Below the pieces are notes generated by a model. The model did not search any database. It saw only the letters and a program-made list of their open reading frames with translations, and was not told the origin of the DNA. A stretch of DNA of 64,000 bases from Gyrodactylus bullatarudis (lineage: Eukaryota; Platyhelminthes; Monogenea; Gyrodactylidea; Gyrodactylidae), in assembly GCA_012064415.1 (NCBI GenBank), contig SSNU01000186.1, forward strand, positions 1 to 64,000, in the 5' to 3' direction. The position numbers were made by a program, and so were the translations under genes. Positions 57,066 to 64,000 of the stretch are shown here, in pieces. Numbering within the stretch: position 1 is the stretch's first letter; each line of letters begins with the position of its first letter.

Positions 57066-57210
57066 ACTAAGTAACCAAGCCTAGAAGCGTTGTCTCAAAA
57101 CGTTGAAGACCCGGGTTCGAATCAAGGCTATGGTGTACTGACGAGTCCTAAAAGGACGAAACGTGTCTACATCTGCCACCGTCAATCGACTCTTTTATTG
57201 AAACTTTCTT
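57066..57210 (+). mobile_element. tRNA-derived SINE with hammerhead ribozyme, copy 2
   Basis: A slightly decayed A-box region (AACCAAGCCTAGAAGCG) is followed by GAAGACCCGGGTTCGAATC (B box), the hammerhead at 57126-57177, and a tail (TGCCACC...GACTC). It aligns throughout with copy 1 at 4.6 kb. The first part of the tRNA head is partly deleted, so Pol III transcription may be impaired. Boundaries are approximate. Confidence 0.75.
57126..57177 (+). ncRNA. Type I hammerhead ribozyme in SINE, copy 2
   Basis: GGC-UAU-GGUGUA, core CUGACGA (57138-57144), stem II GUCC-UAAAA-GGAC (57145-57157), GAAA (57158-57161), stem III AC/GU closed by GU, cleavage triplet GUC (ending 57167), then UACAUC-U-GCC closing stem I. 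Compared with copy 1, only loop II (one base shorter) and the stem III loop and cleavage triplet (GUC for GUA) differ. Both triplets fit the NUH rule. Stem sequences are unchanged. Confidence 0.87.
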
Positions 57211-58750
57211 GTTAGATTTCTAAAATCTTCGTTTGAGAAAACAATCCTTAAATTGTAACTACACAAAAAAGGTAGGTAAAGAAGTTTTTTCCGGAAGAAA
57301 AAATGTGTCTAGGGCTTAAAAGGTTGTAGGCTAAATTAAAATTCTAAACCTTTTTCCAAAGTCTGTTCCAAAAGTTTCGATACTGAGGTAGTCAAGTATC
57401 TTCTACAGTGGGATAAGATGCTTTTACTTTTCTCAATTTTTGTTGTTTTAAAAACCATTAAAATATTTATAAAATATTTCAGATTCCGTTGTGGATCAAA
57501 CCAATTTTCCTATCAAATATAAAAAAGTTTATCAGGTCAATAATGATACATAATCTCATCGTCAAGAATTTGGTATTCCCTAAAAACTATTCTTAAATGA
57601 ATAAAATAGTGAAGCTATCTTAGTCATTTGGCAGGCTGTTGGAGTTGTTTCAGTTTTTGTCCACTTTATTTTGGCCATAGTCCGTTTAACTTTAGAGTTG
57701 ATAAAATACACAAGAAAAATATTGGCAATTTAATACGATAACTTTATTTACTATGAAATTTATTTATTGAAAAGATGAAACATGAGAACATTTTCTTATT
57801 CAGCATGTAATTGAAGACGCCTATTTTTCTTGGCTTTCTGTTAAAAGAAATTTTCTGGGCAAATGAAAGTTTCAGGATGAAAATTTCTAGTATCTTATCA
57901 CCTTGGTTATTATAACCAAACAGTGAAATTCGATATCTTTTACTCAATGGAATGAGTAGTGCTAAAAAAGGCCTATTCTAACTCAAACATTGATTAATAA
58001 TCAATGATTATTTTAAACTCTGTTATAAAAATGCCTTATAAAAAGACGTGGATTGTATCATCTTAAAACGCATTCTTCTTAGAATTTGAGACAAAAAATT
58101 ACCTCAAAAACATTGAATCAGGATAGAATAAACAAGACCAATTAAAGTTAATGTTTTCTTGAAATAGAAAACACCTAGTGAGACCTCGAGTTCTCAGGCA
58201 AGCAAGAGCAAAACTGTATATTTTGTATCAAAATTAGCAGCAGTCATTAATTATTTGAACCCCAGCAACTATCAGTTATTCTTATGACTTATTTATTACA
58301 ATTGAAAATAATTACACGCAATAGTTTGCCAGTGCTAGGCGAGAAATCTTCCTCATTATGCCACATTTGTCATTTGCTTTTGGGAACTGTAATACACAGA
58401 GGTTAGCTATTGTTAAATGGTACAGCATACAAATAGTAATAATTAATGATAGAAAGAAAAAAAAGAATAAAAGTCTGCCTGGTAAAGGGAGAAAAACACG
58501 TAAAACAAAAGAACTTCTGGTCGCTGAGAAAGTAAAAGGCAATGTGTTCCAAATATGCCTTCTGTATGGTTAAAGGCAAAGTGCCCTCTTCCTCAAAGGT
58601 CATGACGATATTTATTAAAATGGGATATGAAATTCGATTGTGGCCGTCTTGAAGATACTCAGTTGATGCTGGCTTTCAACCCTTTTTATTACCGATCTAC
58701 TAACGAGTAATTTTACGAAAATTTGTTTCTTCATTTTCTTAGAAAGAAAT
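57211..58750. other. Gene-free stretch
   Basis: A GC-richer patch at 58340-58580 is open on both strands, but neither translation is recognisable. Otherwise nothing. Confidence 0.4.
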
Positions 58751-58751
58751 A

Positions 58752-58880
58752 TGGGGTCCAGTTGTTTGAGTGTTGGACTTATAATGCTTAGGACTGTAGC
58801 GATCACAGTACAAGAATATCTATTTCCTTTACAAGACCCTGGTTCGATTCTGAGAAGTCTCAATAAAGACGAAACTTATG
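58752..58880 (+). mobile_element. Diverged tRNA-like SINE with damaged hammerhead motif
   Basis: GGGTCCAGTTGTTTGAGTGT... gives a tRNA-like start, and GGTTCGATTCT (58841-58851) is a B box. CUGAGAA-GUCU-CAAUAA-AGAC-GAAAC follows immediately: hammerhead stem II and the GAAAC box survive, but the invariant G of CUGANGA is replaced by A and no stem I is evident. It seems a separate or older SINE subfamily. Confidence 0.55.
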
Positions 58881-59861
58881 CTAGCTAAGGCAAGGTGTTT
58901 GAATTTTACAAATCGAATTAAAGATGATAAGAGACTATAGCAATTATAATTAGCCACTAAAAAAACTAAAATTATGCATCTGAGAATATTTGAATGCAAA
59001 AATTATGTCTATTCCAGGAATTATTGTTTAATAAACAGTGTTCATTGCGGAAGGTCGTAAATTTTAAAGAGAAACATGCAGCTTATAGTGAATCACAACT
59101 TCATGAAGAGTATTCGAGATTAAAATTTACTTCTTAATTTATTTTTAAATTCATGATTATACTCACAAGTAAATAGATAGAAGTTTTTCTTTTTTTTTTT
59201 TTCAATTTTTTGAGAAGTTTAGTTCTTATATCTGCTTGTAAGCAAACACATGCTAATCATTTTAATTATTCAAGTTCTTGTATTTAGTTGTTTATCATAG
59301 TTTTGTAGTTTGTAAAAATTTACTCTTTTCAATTCATGGATAACATGAAGGCAAAGTAATTTTAATGCCATGATACACAACATTAAAGTTTCAAGTATAA
59401 TTGAGAAAATAATTTTTAACTTCCGAGAAATTTTGAATGGCGCATTTCAACAAAGAAATCAATCAGAAAATAGGTTAAAGTATGCATGAAAATTTTATTT
59501 TTCAACATTTTTTAATGAGACAAGAAAATATTCGGGAAGGGTAAGAGTTTTTTCGAATGAATAAATACAACAAAATCCCTCAAGATTACGATTCTGGTGA
59601 GTATAAACTAATTTGTAAACTAATCTTGCCAAAGTTGTTTGTGTTTTGATCAAGGCTCGCCCATATCAGAGTAATTTCATATTTGAAATAAAAATTTTAT
59701 CTGACTAAAATAAAAACATTGAATAGCGAGTAAACTTATTGCTCTATTGGTTGAAATTTCGTTAGACTGATGAAACCGTATTTTATTTTGTGATAAATAA
59801 TATCTTTGTGATGTTTCGAAAATTTTGAATCGAAATCATTCTACCAAGCCTTGCTTTGTGT
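58881..59861. other. Gene-free stretch
   Basis: AT-rich; nothing supported. Confidence 0.4.
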
Positions 59862-60093
59862 TTAACCCTTTCGATGCCGTTTGAAAACCAATAAAGATAG
59901 CTTTCTAATTCTTTTTGCATCTTTCTTGGAATTTTTTTTTGATAAAATTTAGAAAAACGAAATTTTCTTCCAACTTCTTCCACTAGATATTTTAATGGAT
60001 ATATATGTCCAAACGGCCCTTAAGGGTAACAATTTTTAACTGTTTAATTTTTATATGAAATCAACAAAAATATACCGAATAAACAGCATTTTT

Positions 60094-60207
60094 TCAAGAG
60101 TGAGCTATTACAAAGCAGCTTTCTTCATTTGAAATACAATAAAACATGTTACAAGTTATACAATAGGTAGATATCTTTCTTTTGCAGATTGAACAGCCTT
60201 TGCGTGA
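60094..60207 (-). pseudogene. piggyBac transposase C-terminal zinc domain fragment
   Basis: SRKGCSICKRKISTYCITCN followed by MFYCISNEESCFVIAHS: CxxC, CxxC, C...C and terminal His, the cross-brace Cys/His tail of piggyBac transposases. Upstream coding is lost in the gap at 60208. Confidence 0.75.
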
Positions 60208-60565
60208 NNNNNNNNNNNNNNNNNNNNNNNNNNNNNNNNNNNNNNNNNNNNNNNNNNNNNNNNNNNNNNNNNNNNNNNNNNNNNNNNNNNNNNNNNNNNN
60301 NNNNNNNNNNNNNNNNNNNNNNNNNNNNNNNNNNNNNNNNNNNNNNNNNNNNNNNNNNNNNNNNNNNNNNNNNNNNNNNNNNNNNNNNNNNNNNNNNNNN
60401 NNNNNNNNNNNNNNNNNNNNNNNNNNNNNNNNNNNNNNNNNNNNNNNNNNNNNNNNNNNNNNNNNNNNNNNNNNNNNNNNNNNNNNNNNNNNNNNNNNNN
60501 NNNNNNNNNNNNNNNNNNNNNNNNNNNNNNNNNNNNNNNNNNNNNNNNNNNNNNNNNNNNNNNNN
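60208..60565. other. Assembly gap (358 N)
   Basis: Unresolved bases inside the lineage 2 piggyBac element. Frames crossing it are artefacts. Confidence 0.98.
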
Positions 60566-60747
60566 AAAAAAATTTTCAATAAATCAAAAAAAATTCTCTA
60601 AATAAATCTTCAATTTTGAAATAGAAAAAAATGGAACATAGTTAAAAAAACACATCATTAGAATGTTAAAAAGTTCATGATTAAGTGAAAAAAAAATCAA
60701 GTTTAAAATAGATAGACATATATGTCCATCGGCACCGAAAGGGTTAA

Positions 60748-60988
60748 AAGATGAAAATATTTCGGAAATTTTGTAATCATTCAGAAACCGTAATCATATA
60801 AGGATTTAACTCGGCAAGACATGGTGCAATGATTTTTATCACAGAGATTATTTAAACAACATTAGTTTTGCTAAATTTCATATCAACTACGTCTGGTTTA
60901 TATGAAGTTGAGAATCCAGGATTTATTTTAAGGTCCACTTTAACTATAGCTATAGAGAAAGAAGAAAAATAGAATTTTTAGAGAAAAA
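60748..60988. other. Gene-free stretch
   Basis: AT-rich spacer; nothing recognised. Confidence 0.4.
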
Positions 60989-60990
60989 AA

Positions 60991-61619
60991 ATTTACTGTC
61001 AAATACTATTTTTTACTTGGAATCTCTTGAATTTTCATCAAAGTACTATTTTCTTCTTATTTTTCAGTTTATGAGATACTGATTTTTTATTCTATTTGGT
61101 ACAATTTTTTAGGCCCTAGGTACCTAGATAACTTATCACTAGAGCCTCAAAAAGTATTATAACCCTCTGTTATGAGAACCATTTAAAACTTTTCTCTGAA
61201 TCCTAGTAGGCCATGGAAGTTTGAGCAAATTGACCACGTTTTTTTGGATGCACAGACTTGGTTTCTCTTTGAGAATGATGAAAGCTTCGGCGGCTTTGAG
61301 CATGTGAAAAATATGTAATAGAGCACATGCAGAGCAGAAAACTTTATAAAGTTGGTTGATATGAAGTTGGGAATCTATGATTTTTACAGAAATCTCGATA
61401 TTTTCATCCAGAATTCGAATTTGTTAAAGATTTTCTGGAATCCTACTCATGCTACTCACTTTTACCATTAGAAGAAAAAAATCTGAAAAAAAATTATTTT
61501 TATGAAAAATATGGTCAAATTCCCATTTGGCGCCAAAATCCCATTTTTTTGAACTGAAAATTTTTGTTGATTTGAAAGTGTGAGGCTGATCGAAAGAGTT
61601 TTTTTTCAGGATTAAGATT
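60991..61619. repeat. 0.63-kb direct repeat, copy 1
   Basis: From ATTTACTGTCAAATACTATT to CAGGATTAAGATTAG it appears identical to 63248-63875 with a constant 2257-bp offset; the only difference seen is a 2-base T-run length change near the end. It contains the left arm of a foldback element. No ORF. Confidence 0.95.
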
Positions 61620-62060
61620 AGACATGAAAGCTGACTAGCACTGTCAAGTTATCGACAGTTACTCCATTTTCTAGATATTTTGAATTATCGGAATTTCATT
61701 GATTTTTAAGTAGTGAAAATGATCGAAAAAAAGAAATTCCGCTCCCAGAGGATAATTAGGTTAAGCATTCGATCAGATTCCGTTGAATTGATTTTCTTGT
61801 CTAATCTTAATCCTGAAAAAACTCTTTCGATCAGCCTCACACTTTCAAATCAAAAAAATTTTCAGTTCAAAGTTCGAAAAAATGAGATTTTGGCGCCAAA
61901 TGGGAATTTGAAAAATGACCATATTTTTCATAAAAATAATTTTTTTTCAGATTTTTTTCTTCAAATGGTAAAAGTGGGCTGCATGAGTAGAATTCCAGAA
62001 AATATGAACATTTTTAAATTCCAACTTTGCGCCGAATTTCCATTTTCGAAATTTAGTGTC
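61357..62060. mobile_element. Large foldback element, family 2
   Basis: The arm at 61440-61620 (CCAAAATCCCATTTTTTTGA, AGTGTGAGGCTGATCGAAAG) pairs with 61795-61995 (CTTTCGATCAGCCTCACACT, ATGAGATTTTGGCGCCAAAT) around a ~170-bp centre. The open frame 61713-62069 runs through the right arm and is incidental. Confidence 0.85.
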
Positions 62061-62069
62061 AAAGGATAA

Positions 62070-63240
62070 AGATTCTTTATTAAAGAATCTTTATTAAAGA
62101 TTTCCTGAGATTTTGAATTTTCATCATCTTGCGTTCATTTTTAGTGGTTGAAGATTAATGAAATTTATACATAATAATGACCACTGGCAACAAAATGCCT
62201 ATAAATGCTTATGGGTTTAATCGGTTTGTTTTATCACATATATAAAATTATTTTAAAAATCAGGTTTTATGAGAGAAGTAACCAAGTTTTAAGGGCTTAT
62301 TTTGCCTATAAAATCACTTTGTCGATGGGTTCATATTTAACGTATTATTCGATTATGGATTAAGTATTTTTGTAGAACACGTCTTACTATCTTAAATTTT
62401 CAAGCTAGGCAATACATCTCATCGGGAAATCCATATCTGTCCATAGTCTATGCCAGATCAGGCTTGTCCATGACCAATCGAATTTCTGGAAAGTTTTTCC
62501 AAGTAGTGTTAGTACAAAAGATTGACTCATCAGTCATTTCAATATGCTAAGAGTTAATAAAGCGCCTCAGCTGTTATTAGAAAACATCCTTCAGAATTAT
62601 AGAAGATAAACTTCAAGTTGTTGCTACTTACAAGCGATCACTTATCTAAATGTCTTATTTAGAGTGGGCCTCATAATCTTGGAAATATTCCTCAAATTCA
62701 ACGAAAAAAGAGATTTTAAAATATCAAAGACTTTTCAACTTCATATTAACTAGGAAATTTATCTCAAATTAAGCATCCTTATAGAGATTTCTATTTAAAT
62801 TTCAGAACAAAAGAATCTTATGATGTGTAAGGATATCATTTTTTGAAAACAAATATACAGTGCTATTTCGTCTATTTTTACAAAGGACTGGCTGAGTTGC
62901 AATAATTATAATTATTATAATCTGAAAAAATACTGCCCCTCCTATCCAAAAGAATGCTGGTACTATTTCTGCACAAAATTGTTGTCCCGATAATTTTTTG
63001 TACTATTTTTCTGAGTTAAGTCTCAGAGTATAGTCTTCTTCAACTAGTAAACGACCAATCAAAATTTTTGATGGATGGGTAACTAGATTCGTGTAAGCTG
63101 ATAGCAGGACAAAAATTATTCCATAGAATTTAAAATTTAAACTAAAAGGATTTATTTTGTAAAATATGCGCTATAACAATTAAATGATGAAAAAATTTGA
63201 TAAAAAATCAGAAATTTTGATGACACAAGATTCTAAATTT
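62070..63240. other. Gene-free stretch
   Basis: AT-rich spacer between the direct repeats; no gene recognised. Confidence 0.4.
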
Positions 63241-63247
63241 TGCAAAA

Positions 63248-63875
63248 ATTTACTGTCAAATACTATTTTTTACTTGGAATCTCTTGAATTTTCATCAAAG
63301 TACTATTTTCTTCTTATTTTTCAGTTTATGAGATACTGATTTTTTATTCTATTTGGTACAATTTTTTAGGCCCTAGGTACCTAGATAACTTATCACTAGA
63401 GCCTCAAAAAGTATTATAACCCTCTGTTATGAGAACCATTTAAAACTTTTCTCTGAATCCTAGTAGGCCATGGAAGTTTGAGCAAATTGACCACGTTTTT
63501 TTGGATGCACAGACTTGGTTTCTCTTTGAGAATGATGAAAGCTTCGGCGGCTTTGAGCATGTGAAAAATATGTAATAGAGCACATGCAGAGCAGAAAACT
63601 TTATAAAGTTGGTTGATATGAAGTTGGGAATCTATGATTTTTACAGAAATCTCGATATTTTCATCCAGAATTCGAATTTGTTAAAGATTTTCTGGAATCC
63701 TACTCATGCTACTCACTTTTACCATTAGAAGAAAAAAATCTGAAAAAAAATTATTTTTATGAAAAATATGGTCAAATTCCCATTTGGCGCCAAAATCCCA
63801 TTTTTTTGAACTGAAAATTTTTGTTGATTTGAAAGTGTGAGGCTGATCGAAAGAGTTTTTTCAGGATTAAGATTA
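63248..63875. repeat. 0.63-kb direct repeat, copy 2
   Basis: Second copy of 60991-61619. After it the sequence diverges into a different foldback-like end (ATATGAAGATGGGAATTTATGA) that runs to the window edge. Confidence 0.95.
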
Positions 63876-64000
63876 GTGAATTAATATGAAGATGGGAATT
63901 TATGATTTTTACAAAATTCTTAATTTTTTCATCAAGAAATCGATTTTGATCAAGTTTTTTTGGAATCTAGATCACGAGGCCCTCTTTCAGTATACGGAGA

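Larger units (their letters stand above)
59866..60743 (-). mobile_element. piggyBac element, lineage 2, internally incomplete
   Basis: TTAA at 59862 then CCCTTTCGATGCCG. The right end reads inversely as CCCTTTCGGTGCCGATGGAC followed by ATATATGTC, with TTAA at 60744. It holds the transposase tail (60207-60094, -) and an assembly gap. At ~880 bp including N it is too short for a full transposase, unless the gap is under-sized. A second terminus-like block (TATATATGTCCAAACGGCC) lies inside at 60000. Confidence 0.8.

Noticed and set aside
58312..58603. Overlapping 66-76-aa ORFs on both strands
   Set aside because: Neither translation is recognisable; openness on both strands comes from local base composition.
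61713..62069. 118-aa plus-strand ORF
   Set aside because: It runs through the right arm of a foldback repeat; related arms elsewhere contain stops and the translation has no motif.

Overview
The window is animal nuclear DNA: AT-rich, intron-bearing and crowded with transposon debris. It carries Penelope-like elements (PLEs) with GIY-YIG endonucleases, CR1/jockey-type LINE fragments, mariner, Tc1 and piggyBac elements, tRNA-derived SINEs, and many long-hairpin MITEs. No bacterial-style operons, rRNA genes or functional tRNA genes were seen. Low GC and heavy Tc1/mariner/PLE load suggest an arthropod, possibly a copepod such as a sea louse; that assignment is inference. Two N runs (12738-13474 and 60208-60565) are assembly gaps.

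Host-like genes are few. At the left are two convergent two-exon genes, A (exons 289-472 and 7777-8345, +) and B (exons 10673-10499 and 10003-9306, -). They encode secreted or GPI-anchored proteins with a recognisable alpha-carbonic-anhydrase framework that has lost all three zinc histidines. Both share one phase-1 intron: about 0.5 kb in B (holding one MITE), about 7.3 kb in A, where it is packed with LINE, PLE, mariner, MITE and SINE sequence and an intact three-finger C2H2 gene (6484-6981). A 512-aa protein built from two copies of an unrecognised ~235-aa unit lies at 15372-13834 (-). A basic, Ser-rich 196-aa protein lies at 35668-36258 (+).

The rest is mainly mobile DNA. An apparently complete and intact piggyBac element occupies 43814-45870 with TTAA duplications. 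An 82-bp MITE with nearly the same ends sits inside a PLE endonuclease region at 38561-38642. Two further TTAA-type families occur at 59866-60743 and 32669-33138. PLE endonuclease ends recur at about 17.9, 24.6, 26.4, 38.7 and 46.6 kb. The right end (60991-63875) has a near-identical 0.63-kb direct repeat and large foldback elements.

The most striking signal is in the SINEs. Two copies (4726-4560, - and 57066-57210, +) have a tRNA-like head followed by a sequence that folds as a compact type I hammerhead ribozyme: conserved core, 4-bp stem II, 6+3-bp stem I with an internal loop, minimal stem III, and an NUH cleavage triplet. A third, diverged tRNA-like element at about 58.8 kb carries a damaged version. 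All functional statements come from reading the sequence; no database search was run.
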